Below, one piece after another: positions 1-11,918 of a DNA stretch of 29,453 nucleotides. The notes beneath the pieces were generated by a model that saw only the letters and a list, made by a program, of their open reading frames with translations, was not told the DNA's origin and did not search any database. The DNA is from Dinochytrium kinnereticum. Lineage: Eukaryota; Chytridiomycota; Chytridiomycetes; Chytridiales; Chytridiaceae. Numbering within the stretch: the first letter of the stretch is position 1; every line of letters starts with the position of its first letter. The stretch lies in assembly GCA_027604005.1 (NCBI GenBank), contig JADGJT010000225.1:1-29453 (forward strand), read 5' to 3'. Both the position numbers and the translations under genes were made by a program.

Positions 1-1
1 C

Positions 2-661
2 CCCTCCTCAGGCATCTACGCCTTCCCCGTCACCCACAACGCGCACAACCCAACCAACACTACCGCTCACACCATGACCCTCCGCTCAAAACCCAAAGCA
101 TCCACCCACCACCGCCCCCCCCAGCTCACAACTCACCAAAGGCACATTCGATCACGCTCCGAAACCTCTGCACCACCTCATCGACCAGGCGAGGGGAGAC
201 ACGACCCTGATGTCTCTCTTGAGTCACTTCAATCCGCCATTGCATCACAGCGAAGCTTGGAGGACACCCTGGAGACCCGATTTGACAGGTTCGACGAGTG
301 GAATGGGATGACGAGTGGCGGTGACTAGTCCCCCCTTTTACTTTTTTTTTTTTTGCTCTTTTTTTTGTTTATTTTCCTTGGTCCAACCTATATGTGTCAT
401 TTAGGGGTTGATCGTGACAGTCGTCCCGGGGGTCGGAGGGGGATATTGAAGAGTGTGGTGAGGGGACGGTCTACACCGCCGAAACTTCGCGGACGCGGGG
501 AGGGGGTTGCTGTGCAGCAGTTGGAGTATAGCACAGATACGCTTGTTCATATGCTGTTTTCGAGGCCGAGGAAGAAGGGGTATCAGGTTCGAGGTTTGAA
601 GGATGTGAGGGGTGAGAGGCGACCGTGGGATACTAATCGGGTGATGCCGATTGATCGATGA
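2..661 (+). CDS. 3' end of an unrecognised protein gene (5' end outside window)
   Basis: The reading frame is open from the left edge, so this is the C-terminal part of a longer gene. Exons read as 2-320 and 405-661, with an 84-nt intron at 321-404 (donor GTGACT, T-rich body, acceptor TTTAG). The splice restores the frame exactly: one base from exon 1 plus GG gives Gly. The stop is TGA at 659-661. The visible part, about 190 residues, is polar and basic, rich in Arg, Pro, Ser and Thr, with motifs such as SRPGGRRG and FSRPRKKGYQVRG near the end. I see no membrane segment and no catalytic motif, and it looks largely disordered. I do not recognise a family. The intron call rests on phase agreement and on coding-like sequence on both sides; without it the frame would end at 328. 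Confidence 0.5.
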
Positions 662-1030
662 AAAAGAGACACGTAGATTTTGATGTTATGGCTGAGAATT
701 GGATCGCCTTTTTGTTCTTTGAGAGTGGGTTTTGTATGTGGATTTTTGTAATTGATGGATGAATTGGCTTGCTGACAGGTGGACAGTTGAGATAGGAGTT
801 ACTAATATGCATTGTATCATGACGATTATAAAATATGTATAAAGGGGGTTTTCCGCACTTCCAATCTGTCCCCAATCTTTCGCTCCATGTAGCATCCCGT
901 ATAGTTCTTGGCTCCTTTTAGATAGGCAGATGCAGCATTAAAAACATTTTATTATTTTGTATGTACATGGGTATAATAACTCCTCTCTTTAGAAATTTGA
1001 CTGGACATTACCGCCAAACTAAAATAGATA
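662..1030. other. Convergent intergenic region, 3' UTRs
   Basis: A 369-base AT-rich stretch between the stop codons of two convergent genes. I see no conserved ORF, tRNA or repeat. It holds a minus-strand AATAAA at 948-953, about 80 nt past the stop of the minus-strand gene. Confidence 0.6.
948..953 (-). terminator. Putative polyadenylation signal of the Tmc-like gene
   Basis: AATAAA on the minus strand, about 80 nt downstream of the stop codon at 1031-1033, within an A/T-rich stretch. Position and sequence fit a eukaryotic poly(A) signal, but the hexamer is common in AT-rich DNA. Confidence 0.35.
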
Positions 1031-4000
1031 CTACCCCCCACTTTTCTTCTCCACCTTTTTCTCCACACAACACTCCTCATCCTCCTCCGCCCCCAAAAGC
1101 ATCGCAATCTGCGGCACCCTCCTAACATGAGGCGGCAGTCTGCTAAACATGTCGCTCATGCACTGGTCCGCAAACCTGTACCTCGATAGCATCCTCTCGA
1201 TAAAGTAAAACTCCATTGAATAACCAACCACTATGATGATCAGCTCGAACGCCAAGATCACGTAATTGGCCGTCACAATCTGCTTGTACGTGTCTAGACC
1301 GTGTTGGATCAGGATCAGACGGATCTGCTGCCACCCGTCTAGGATGTCAGGCTCGATTGTTAGACGTATTATTTCGGATCGTTTGGAGTCGGGGAGGATC
1401 CCGGAGGCGTAGGCTCGGAGAAAGTCGCTATGGGTCTCGGTGGCGATGGTGGATAGGTGGAAGAGACCTTTTTTTGTTTGGTGTTTGGTTTAGTTTGTGA
1501 GATGCCTTTTTGAGCGGCGAGGATTTTTTCAATACCTGATGTTAAAAGGGTCTTCGAGTACCCAATTTTGTCATTCCATTCTCGACATGTCTCGCAACAT
1601 AGTGATGTGTTTAAGGGAAGGCATTGCCCATGCTCTAGTAGGTCTATTGCAGCTTGTGGATTTCTAACAAAAGACGTTTAGAATGGAAGAAAGTATCGAC
1701 ATCGTAAACGTACTGCGTGTAAATTGGAATCCTCCGGCTTTCGCTTCCAAACCGAAAAGCATCGAATAATTCTACTAGAGTTCCGACCTGAATTGCATGG
1801 TTAACTGAGAGTTATGGGCGATTCTCAGCTTACCGCATGATCATAATTCTCCAATAAGAGGCTGCCTTGGGATCCTGACTCATTACTACGTAAGATGTCG
1901 GTCAGCGCAGCATCGCATCTCGAGAAATGGGTTCTCAGTTCGGAGACATCATGAAGTGTTGACATGACCTTGAAAAATGAAAAGAGGTAAGAAATCCGCC
2001 ACAAAAGTAAAATCTGGACAGCAAAACCCACCCTGGCATTCTCAAACAGATTGTGAACGTTTGCAAAGCAAAACACCAAAGATAGCGCGATCAGCGTGGC
2101 GCTAGAGACAACGTACTGAATCTTGAACGCCGTGAGCGTCGAGAGCCATTTTGAGTTATCAGTCGCGTTGGACAGTTTTGCGATATTAGATGAGAAGATA
2201 TCGGGGCTGGTCGCATCTTTCAGGGAATGAATGTTCTCCTGTTATAATGTTTAAAAGGTTGAAGAACGGGTGTGAAGCTTACATCAGACACGTTTTTTGG
2301 AATGTATCGAAAGACCTCCAGCGTGAGTGATTGTCGGTTCTTGAATTTTCGGAGGATGAGATCCGCGAAGATGAAGGAGATTATGATGACCAAGGCCGTC
2401 GAAGCTTTGGTTTATTCAGAAGATACATATTTTAAACAAACAACGAGAAGACTTACCAGTTATGGCGAAGACAATTGTTTGTGCGTGATATGCAAAGTCC
2501 CAGTATGTTTCCAGGAACCCTCCTTCCACTAAAACATCAAATGCATCTATTTCAAAGTTTCAGTAAGGATAAGATAACTGTCAGTCACGCACCCTCAGCC
2601 GTCCTGAAGTTGTCAATTACTAAAACGGACAAGAAAATTAGAATAATAAGCTACGGCTGTCAGAGTACACACTGTATCTTATGTCGTTGTTCTCACTGGT
2701 AGCCTGTAGATACTGCATGCTTACACTGCTAATTTCTATTCCGCTCTTTAAGTAATTCTAAAGTCGTGCTCATTAGTCTACATCCCAAGCACTTGAATTT
2801 TACCGATACAAATGTAAAGAGATTCACAGGAATAATGGTCGTTGATTTTGTTGCCGGGTAATTTGACTCCACAGCACTAATGATGAAGTCTGTAGCATAG
2901 CCGCTCTTTTTCTGATTCAGAGTTAGATGTAAAGAGTCTAAATTATGGCATACGTACATGTGATTTGTCGTATTTGTATAGGCTATAGTGGGCCGTGGAC
3001 AGATTTTTCATTTCCTCGACGACCAATTTTTGAACATATAAGAACTGCTCAGGATTTTCTGCGTATCGAAGCTGCTGAACTCTTCTCGGGAGCTCGGCAA
3101 TATTAAACGTCCTATCCTCTAGCCTTTCCAAACTCATAAACATAAAACTCTAATTAAGCGCGGTCACACATACCACTGCAATATCCTAAAATCATCATCC
3201 CAACTCCCCCATATCTGATTCAAATTAAAGAATGCCGCTAGGATCAATCCAAGCACTACGAGACACGATACACTGAGGTATGTTCTAACTCTGAACACGT
3301 CCCTCGTGAGCCTCGCTTTCCTATGATCCTTCTTGGCCTGCTCAACCTTCCTCGTCGCGGACATTGGCTCCGATCTCCCGTTAGATCGTGCATCCACGTC
3401 ACTCGCCCCCTCGGATGGTACTCGGAGAGAGGTTTTTCGCTTGACAGAAGAGGCTCGATTTGACGTTGTCAGCATTTGAAATCGAGGAAGCTTATAGTCG
3501 AATCCAGACCGTGATTTAATCATCTTCGGGTTAACAACGTGATTCCCGAAATCGTCTTCTGGCGAGATGCCAATCATGTTATTCTCTTGGGACTCTATCT
3601 CATCAGCTTTAAAAACCAATGCTTCCGCTCGCGAGATGTCTTTCGTAACCTGTGAAAGACATGTCAGGCTACCCAAAACCATGATAAAGCCTACATCTGT
3701 GCAGAAGTGAGCAAAATATCGTAGTATGAGCTTCGATCGGGGAAACTTTGACACTAGCTTCATGTAGGAGCTTTGAGCCTTCTCTGCGTGAGTGTAGAGG
3801 CTTGTAGATATGCGTGAAAGCTCGTCTAGATCAAAGTTTTTTTGGCGGACAAACTTCCACATTGTTCTCATCTCCTGTACTGCGAGGAAGTGGTTGACTT
3901 TTGCCTCACGGTCCAGCTTCTTGAACTCGGCTTGCTGTTTATGTGAAAAAGAATATCCGCTTGTTTAATACTTCAAAACTACTTTTAGGTATCTGCTTAC

Positions 4001-6142
4001 ACCAGCTACGTCTAACCGAACCCCAGCGCCTAGGAAGTCCATCTAGACGCAGATATTAGCGAAAAGAACACACTGTGTTCCTAACCTCTTTTCTCTGATT
4101 GCTCAATTGGTTTACACAAAATAGCTGAAACCTTAGGTCCCAAACGGGTTTGATCGCCTTTGCTCGGGAGATCTGCAGGTTAACCTCTCTCTCGGAAAAG
4201 TTTGTAAAGAACATATATATGGCAAATGGAACTCTGATAGCTCCCTAAGAAAAGATTCACGACGTTATTCAACTTGGGAAAATCGTGGTCATACCTCAGA
4301 TGGAAACTCGTAGACCCCCCGAGAGAATATTTTTTTGATCAAAGGCATATTCTTCTCATTAAACTTTCTGTTCCGATTTGTCATATGCGCTGTCGCTATT
4401 CTTGCTGCTATTTCCACGTTCGGAAGGAGTGGGAAAATCAGCAAATCTTCGTCGTCGTTATTGTAGTTGATAAGCATATCGAGACGTTCTTGAACTGTGG
4501 TTTGGATGTAGTTAAATGCTTTACCTAGTCGGAAAAAAAATGTTTGAGAGATCGGTTGGTCATGATTTGTGTTAATTACCGATTATAAAATATCCTAGAG
4601 CAAAACCGGCTACAAGAGTAAATTCCATGGCGGCCAAAACCGTGTAGTCTATTGTTTTTCCGGTTGCCATACTATATATAGAGGCTATCGTTGCGACTGT
4701 TCCGGTAAGAATGCCAGCACAATAGAACCCCCCCCTCTTCAACAATTAAGTATTAGTTAAGGATTTTTAATCGGGAACCCATCAAGTTACGTAACAGTAA
4801 ATTTAACATACCAACTGATTTATCGTATTATTAAAGTATGGTAAAACTGTAAGTCAAAAAAAGAAGATTCATTAGACAGTTACCGCAGTTACCGGAAAAA
4901 TGGAACGCTGTGAAACCGATAACTTACAATATAGAGAGAGCAACATCATTATAACACATACTATTGTAGCAACGCCTGTCTTCACCGCTGCTAACGATGG
5001 ATCTAGGAATCGATACAGAACGACCAGAAGGACCTTCATTAACAAATAGCACACATCCACTCTCCCATGGATTTTGTGAAAAAAGGATTTCTGTGTAGGG
5101 TTGATATCCCAGAAGCTTTTTCGGAATGTCAATTCGGCCCCAAGGAATATGAATGAATTTATATACGTACAGTCCTGATAAGCAAAGCGATAGCGGCAGA
5201 AAGGCAGCTAAGGCAAATGCCGCCGCAATCTTCGCCGAAACCCTTGAATCGCTCATACATGGTAACGAACCAAAGGAATTATAGGCCTTTTCTTGGTTTA
5301 TACTATTTCCGCAGTCGAAGGCCACAAGAGCAATGTCGAGTATGGGAATGCTGGTGAAAGATAAGCGTCCTAAAGAAATCTGGTCTATCTTACAAAAATA
5401 AGGACGGAAGAAGAACCGCGAGGATTCGGAAAGTGGTTATTGCAAACCCAGCTTTTTGGACACCGCTCTGGTGATATAGAAAGCGCTCATGTTATGTTTT
5501 ATGGTATTAGGATGAACTTACGAGGTATCCAACCGTTATCCACCCTAACAAAAAAACCATTATAAAGATTGGGGCGAGGGCAAGCCCAAGCTTGACTAAA
5601 AAGTCTCGGGCCTCAATAGTCCCAGGAATCACTCGGATAAAAGAAGTCATGCCTTTAGGAATAGCATACGCCTTGGATATCTCCTCTGCGAAGAAAAAGC
5701 TTAGCAGCTGAAGATCTTCCAGCACGACTGCCATGCCGTGCAATACAAAATGTAGAGGCGGTCGCCCTTGAATGGCAAAATAAAGTATTGAGAAGAGTGT
5801 GTTGTGAAGCCTCTGAACGGTGGTCTGATGATCAAGAAAATCATCCTGCAAGTCTGTCCCTGTCGCCGACGTCGTTGTACCCTCATCATGTTCGCTCCGA
5901 AGAGGAAGAGCCTCCACGTCCTCCCCATCCGTGTCGTTCATGTTCAAAATCGAATCTCCTCGATCATTTTGAATCGCCCCCGTGAGCTCGGATTCTCGAA
6001 GGGCATCCACATCGTGTGCTCTACCCATCTCAGCATCTGCCCTCATCTTTAAGTGATCATCAAGCGTGCTTGTTTCGCGAAGGTCAACGCTATGAATGAT
6101 ACTCAGATGGCCCGATGCGGCTCTTAACAAACTCTCCGTCAT
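1031..6142 (-). CDS. TmcB/TmcC-like multipass membrane protein
   Basis: Large membrane protein of about 1337 residues in 21 exons. On the minus strand, 5' to 3': 6142-5522, 5467-5394, 5350-5171, 5115-4928, 4846-4812, 4736-4580, 4524-4295, 4244-4086, 4042-4001, 3934-3695, 3649-3174, 3132-2958, 2911-2804, 2757-2725, 2650-2593, 2528-2457, 2404-2283, 2238-1834, 1787-1714, 1663-1536, 1467-1031. All introns are 41-81 nt and all junctions keep phase. An acidic hydrophilic N-terminus of about 190 residues precedes the first membrane segment (IFIMVFLLGWITVGYL). More hydrophobic segments follow, with a soluble middle part that includes YMKLVSKFPRSKLILRYFAH. This pattern (Y..L..K.P.S..LRYFA.F..DV.KD) matches the TmcB/TmcC-like family of ciliates, green algae and chytrids. 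Hydrophobic segments resume before a short charged C-terminus. The molecular role in fungi is not established; a place in zoospore membrane signalling is inference. It diverges from the GH3 gene. The start is the first ATG of exon 1. Confidence 0.72.
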
Positions 6143-6701
6143 AGTTGCAGTTATGCAAAATGAGGGATATTGAAGCCGAATTACCCTTTTCTTCTTGTTG
6201 TTATAAGCAGCTGGGAATTGAATGCTGAAATTGAACTGAGGCGATCAAAGATTAACGGATTTACATTCGTTTCAGCAGCATAATTGAATCCAAAGGATTG
6301 GCAATGTAATCCCTGCATGCACTCATTATTTTACTTTCGTAGCGTTCATTCGCAACTATTTTATCACGGTTCCCCCTTTTTAAGATCAAAAAGTCCGATA
6401 AAACTCTAGAACACTGCGCATCCCACCAGCGCGTCGCTAAGTGACATCCACACCAAGATGGAATTGCTGTTATGTATTGCGATGTAATATGATGCGATGC
6501 CAGAGGAATACCTACGCGTCCAGCACTGGTCAAGCATCAAGAGGCCAGAGCGGACTTAATTTTTTTATGCATGGTTTTTTTATTCTCACAAGCGTCACAC
6601 TACTCACCTTTGCATCAACCCAACACCGTGCCTCACGTTGCGTACCTCTAATCAAGCAATTGAACAACGCAACGCAACGGCTTTTACGAGGCACAGGCGC
6701 A
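6143..6701. promoter_or_regulatory. Divergent intergenic/promoter region
   Basis: About 560 bases between the starts of the divergent Tmc-like and GH3 genes, so it should hold both promoters and 5' leaders. The GH3 frame stays open upstream to 6441, but the extra N-terminus there is Cys/Arg-rich and not protein-like. I therefore treat it as leader. No clear TATA box or repeat was recognised. Confidence 0.4.
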
Positions 6702-9700
6702 ATGAAGAGCATGCAGCAACGAGCCGGATATTCACGACTGCCCGACTCGCACATCGATGTTGAAGGCGACATAGCTGACAACCCCCACCTGCTTCATAGG
6801 CAGTCATCTCCTCCACCCTCCACACCAGCAACACCTCTCCGTTCCCCACCCCGCTCAAGCAATACTATGTTTGCAACCTACAGTGGTCGGTGCCCCTCGC
6901 CACCCCCCAAGAGCAAGAATCATGGTTTTGTCTTAACGCCTGCCATCGCCAGTTCCTTTCTCCTACAATGCTTCAGGGCATACTCGATCCCCTTTTTCGC
7001 CCTTCTCGTCACCTTCCTCGTTGGAGCCACACTGATATTCGTCATCACGCGCTCCAATACCCCCACACATCTTTTGGAGTACCCATGGGTTCCACCACGT
7101 GCATTAGGAGTCGACCACCCTTGGTGGAATGCGACGGAGCGGGCAAAGGCCCTGGTGAAAGGAATGACGTTGGAGGAGAAGGTGACAGTTGTGACGGGCA
7201 CTGGGTGGCAGAAGGGGCCGTGAGTCCATTCATTTGTTTGATGTTCATTACATGGGGGACATTGACTGACATGTTACCTGTAGATGTGTCGGGAATATCG
7301 CGCCAGTTTCTAGAATCGGATTTAAAGGATTATGCTTGCAGGATGGTCCTGCTGGTGTAAGATACACGGAGAATGTGACGGCATTCCCGGCAAGGTACAC
7401 TTGTTTACAACATCTCAAAATGATTATACTAACTTGTGAAGTATCAATATTGCGGCCACTTTTGACAAGGCTCTGATGTTGGAGCACGGAGAAAGCCTCG
7501 GAAGGGAGTTTCGGGCGGGTGGGGCGCACGTATGATTATCTTCAACCCTAATAACTCTAACTTCTCTTCTCAAGGTTGCTTTAGCTCCTATGATGAACTT
7601 TTACCGTACCCCCGCAGGCGGACGAAACTGGGAGGGCCAGGGAGCTGACCCTTATCTTTCGTCTATCTCTTCCTCCCTTCAGGTCCGTGGTATTCAGTCT
7701 CAAGGAGTCATCGCCACTGCCAAACATCTTATTGCGAATGAGCAGGAGCATTTTAGAATGTTTTCGTCATCAAACGTGGATGATCGAACGCTTATGGAGC
7801 TTTACATGGCACCTTTTGAGGCATGTGTTAGAGAGGGTGTTGGGGCTGTGATGTGTAGCTATAATAAGTTAAATCATGTTTACACTTGTGAGAATTCGGC
7901 TTTGGTGAATCATATTTTAAAGGTGTGTGATCCATTGTTTCTCCTCTTTCCGTGGATGGATTTTAATAGCGAATTCATTGTTAGGGACCAGAGGTTGACT
8001 TTCAAGGATTTGTTATGACCGATTGGTGGTAAGCTCTTCCCCTCTTAACAGGCATACCAACCATAAACATAACTGCTAGGGCCGCTCACTCTGAAGTCCC
8101 CACTGCAATGGTCACAGATATGATGATGCCCGGCACTCGCACCTTCATCTCCACCGACTCCTACTTTGGCGCAGCACTGATACGCAACGTCCGCTCTGGA
8201 CGAGTCCCAGAACTCCGCGTTGATGATATGGTCACTCGAATCCTCGCCGCCCATTTTAAAATGAACCAAGATGTCGGCTTTCCTCTAACCGTCATTGACT
8301 CTTGGCGTCACCGACCAGACCCACGAGACCCTGACGGCGAGAACAGAGAGACTTGGCCGCCAATGTTGAAAAGACACGCCGAGTTTGTTAGGAAGGTTGG
8401 AGCGGCCTCTAGCGTACTGTTGAAGAATGAGGGAGGGGTGTTGCCTATTAGGGGGGTGAAGAAGATTGCGGTTTTAGGAGAGGATGCGGGGGCTCCTGAG
8501 ACGTTGAATCGTTTCCCGGATCGTGCAGGGGATGAGGGGACGCTAGCGCAGGGATGGGGTTCCGGGACTACGGAGTTTTCGTATATTGTTTCGGTGGGTG
8601 ATTGTCCATTTATTTCATGTTTTTTTTTTTTTTTTGAACTACTGGATATTCATGGGCCCTTTTCCGTTATATAGCCATTGAAAGGCATCACCGCACGCGC
8701 TAAGAAGGCTGGTATTGAGGTTGTTTCCAACCTCAGCAATATGGATAGGGTCGGCGCAACCAAGCTTGCTGCCGAGTCAGATCTCGCAATTGTCTTTGTG
8801 AATGCTGATTCTGGAGAGGGGTACCTGACCGTTGAGCTAAATAATGGTGACAGGAATGATTTGAAGCTGTGGCATTATGGGGATAAGTTGGTGAGTTTTT
8901 ATTCGATCCAGCTAGGACAGTTTTTTGATATCTGACTGCGTACAGATTGAAGCTGTAGCTGCAGCGAATAAGCCTACAATTGTCGTAATTCATGCTGTTG
9001 GGCCAGTAGAGATGCCTTGGATCAATCATCCTAGTATTGCCGCTGTGATCTTCGCATTGCTACCAGGTCAGGAATCGGGGAACGCTATTGCTGATGTAAG
9101 GGGGCTGGGTAGTTACTCTGTATATTCAACTTCAATGTCGCGTACGTAAAATAGGTTCTCTTCGGCGACGTCAACCCATCCGGGCGCCTCCCCTTTACCA
9201 TCCACCATACACGAAAGGACTATCCAGCTGACGTGATCTATGCGTCATGGTACCCTATCCCTCAGATTGACTATACCGAAGGACTATTTATCGACTACAT
9301 GCATGCTGATATGGCTAGCATTAAACCTTTATTCCCATTCGGCCATGGCCTGTCTTATTCTTTTGAGTTTAAGTACTCCGACCTATCCCTTAACTCTACC
9401 TCCCTTTCTGCCGACGACATAACCGCTGCGTGGCGCCATGACCGTCGTAACCGATCTGGACCAGCCAAGCATACGCTAGTTAATAGCGTTGTGGGCATAT
9501 CCGTCACGATCACGAATAGTGATGTTAAAGTCGGAGGGCATGAGGTGGTTCAGCTCTATGTGTCGTTTCCGGATGAAGCGAAGGAGCCGCCTAGACTGTT
9601 GAAGGGTTTTGAGAGGGTTTGGGTCGGAGCCAATGAGTCTGTGACTGTTCAATTTTCGATTGGATTTTTGGAGTTGAGGACCTGGGGGGTTGTGGGACCG

Positions 9701-9793
9701 AGGGAGTGGGGCGTTGTGAAGGGAAAGTACAAGGTTGCTGTTGGGGCGTCAAGTAGAGATCTGAGAGGTGAAGGACAGTTTATCGTTGTTTGA
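6702..9793 (+). CDS. Membrane-anchored GH3 beta-glucosidase
   Basis: Glycoside hydrolase family 3 enzyme, predicted to release glucose from beta-glucosides such as cellobiose outside the cell. Nine exons: 6702-7219, 7284-7394, 7442-7529, 7575-7922, 7985-8028, 8080-8593, 8675-8890, 8946-9095, 9155-9793; all phases agree, giving 875 residues. A cytosolic Pro/Ser-rich tail comes first, then one membrane segment at about residues 96-117 (FFALLVTFLVGATLIFVI), so it looks like a type II anchored enzyme. Family motifs follow in order: GLCLQDGPAGVR, APMMNFYRTPAGGRNWEG, ATAKHLIANEQEHFR, and FVMTDWW with the nucleophile Asp near residue 368. Next come NADSGEGY with the expected acid/base Glu near 589, FGDVNPSGRLPFT, FPFGHGLSYSFE, and a C-terminal fibronectin-III-like domain (HEVVQLYVS). 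The start is the ATG at 6702; 6711 is also possible. No key residue is missing. Confidence 0.9.
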
Positions 9794-10313
9794 GGTATGC
9801 TAATCGCGTTATGGTCTGGTTATTTTCTTTGGGCTTTTGTAGTCTCTTTCTTTGTATATGTCTGTTTGGCGAAGCATGTGAATAAAATGATGTTGATAAT
9901 GCCGTTGCAAGTGATTAGAGTAAAAACGGTGCACCATACATTAACCACGAATTGGCGTTCGGGTATTATTGGAGCATCGCCACCCTGGGCTAGGAAGTGT
10001 TTGGGTTGAAGTTTGAGCAAGGTTTTGAAGTCGGCGAGCGGATACATGTCCGTGTAAGCTTTGGTGAATAACCGTAAGCTTATATCAAACCCGTGGCAGC
10101 TGGGCATCAACTCCGATGTGGATTATTGGGCCCATGATTTGTTGTTTGACGAGGGGCAGGGATGTGGCAGTGAGGGGTTTGGTTGGTTGCAAAGTCAACC
10201 CTGCCATGTCTTGTGACACATCAGGTGGCATGAAAATTGGTTGTGCATGGGGTTACAGCAAGTTGCTCTCTCCTCATTGAACAACAATTCACAACAAATT
10301 CATTAGCTGAATC
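9794..10313. other. Intergenic: GH3 3' UTR and promoter of next gene
   Basis: 520 bases without a convincing gene. It carries an AATAAA at 9881-9886 after the GH3 stop, then sequence leading to the ATG at 10314. Short ORFs here on both strands have no protein-like features. Confidence 0.5.
9881..9886 (+). terminator. Putative polyadenylation signal of GH3 gene
   Basis: AATAAA about 88 nt downstream of the GH3 stop codon, on the coding strand, followed by T/G-containing sequence. It is consistent with a poly(A) signal. Confidence 0.4.
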
Positions 10314-11596
10314 ATGGTCGAGAAGGCAGCCACTATTCTCACCTCATCAACCGCTGTTGGCTGGGCATTAAAGAGGAGGAGGACTCTGCCTTCCTCCTTC
10401 CCTTCCGCATCCGCATCCTCATCCTCAAGCTCTTCTCAAGCTGCTCCTTCGTTTTCATACCTGCAACCACCTCCTCCTGCCTCTTGCTCCACCACCACAA
10501 CAACAACAGTCGCTGTGGCTTCTGATCCCGATATCGAAGATCCTACATCCGCTACCGCTTCTACCCCTACATCCGCTTTTTACAGAAGAATGCGTTTCTT
10601 TGGACTCCCCATCAGCATCAAGGCACCTCCGTCATCGAAAGACCCTGCCTCCCCCTCCTTTGATGGAGGCGACATATCGGCCACTTCTTTACCAACCTCC
10701 GGCTCAAAAACAATGCGCAGACGTATCCTCAATTTCCAGAACCTTCGACGGGGCCGCACCACCACCAGGGAAGGTTCCTTAGAAGAAGACAGCCAAACCC
10801 CTTACGATGTTGTTCCTGGTTTTGACCCCGCGAACAGAGTCATGCTGAAGGATGAGGATGAGGATGAATCATCTGCGTCATCTGATCACAGCAGCTTTGA
10901 CGCCCCGCCGGCAAGGTCTTCTTCACGGATGAGCAACCACGAGAACTCTCTGACTAGGAAAAAGAGTAAAGAGTCTACTTGGTGGGCTCGAGGACGTCGA
11001 CGTAACTCCTCTGCGAACAGAAGCCCTATGGCTCCGCCTGCAGATCCTCCGTCCGATAGTGAAGCTTGTCCGGAGGATGTTGTCCTCCCAAATGATGTTG
11101 TGATTCCTGCCTCACCGACACCTCCGACTCGCAGGACAGCCAACAGTCGGTCTAGATCGAGGTCGAGAGTTGGGACAAGTGCATGGCCGGGACAAAATGC
11201 CATCCCTATGAAGGGTGGATTCGTCCTGCCCATTGGTATTGTTCCTCAGAGCCAATGGTGAGTGCAGAGATACCACCCTTAGGGGGTAGGTGGTTGACTG
11301 ACATGTTCTCCTTTTCTTGCAGGATTCCTTCCGAACCCAGCCGGTCTACCCTTTCCATAGATGATATAACGCGGACCCTGGATCGGGTTGCCTCACAGAA
11401 CAGCCTCCGCCCTACCCCCAGCATTCCCCGTGCTTCCCGACCTTTCTCTTGTCCACCTGAGATGGAGAACTTCGACTATATGGCTGGTCCTACCATCGCC
11501 CTCGCTGCGTCTGCGAATAATCTTTCAATAATCACCCCTCCTGCTGAGGATGTCGCCATTATTGTCGTGCCTCCAGCCGCAGAGCCACCAGTGTAG
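10314..11596 (+). CDS. Ser/Pro-rich, mostly disordered hypothetical protein
   Basis: Two exons, 10314-11257 and 11323-11596, joined by a 65-nt intron (GTGAGT...TTGCAG). The splice completes a Trp codon, giving 405 residues. The protein is low in complexity: runs of Ser, Pro and Thr at the N-terminus, an acidic DEDEDESSASS stretch near the middle, and a short basic SRSRSRSR run before the splice. The C-terminal part contains IDDITRTLDRVASQNSLRP, which looks helical. There is no signal peptide, membrane segment or catalytic motif. The basic and Ser/Arg-rich parts would suit a nuclear or phosphorylated scaffold protein, but that is a guess; I recognise no family. It sits between the GH3 and TIR genes on the same strand with ordinary intergenic spacing. 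Confidence 0.7.
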
Positions 11597-11918
11597 GGCT
11601 AGAAAGGTGGAATTGGTTTCCTTCTCTTTGATTCAGATGTGCTTGCTCTTTTCGCGCTTGGAACTTTCTTTTTGGCTAGACGTGTAGCATTTGGTCACGC
11701 TGATCAATCCTGGTGCGCCAGCCTGTTATGCTAACTTTTAATGGTCCATAACTTTATATCATTTCGGGCTGGCCCCATTGTAGTTATATGGCCATTGAGC
11801 AGCCATCACCTCTGATGCTCAGGATTAAACTTTAATTCGAGGCTTTTGCCACCCCTTTTCTATATCAACGAATAACTTGCTAGAAAAAGAAGTTGTCAAG
11901 AAATAGAGCATTCCCAAC
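11597..11918. other. Intergenic region upstream of the TIR gene
   Basis: 322 bases between a stop and the next ATG on the same strand. No conserved ORF or RNA gene seen. It presumably contains a 3' UTR and a promoter. Confidence 0.5.

Noticed and set aside
4893..4907. A possible 15-nt exon in the Tmc-like gene
   Set aside because: It would need a 20-nt intron; direct splicing from 4928 to 4846 already keeps phase and yields LSLYFLPYFNN.
6441..6701. N-terminal extension of the GH3 reading frame from an ATG at 6441
   Set aside because: The extra 87 residues are Cys/Arg-rich and unlike a signal or domain; the ATG at 6702 gives a normal type II tail. Left as leader sequence.
10185..10200. Short inverted repeat GGTTG...CAACC
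   Set aside because: A five-base stem is too short to separate from chance.
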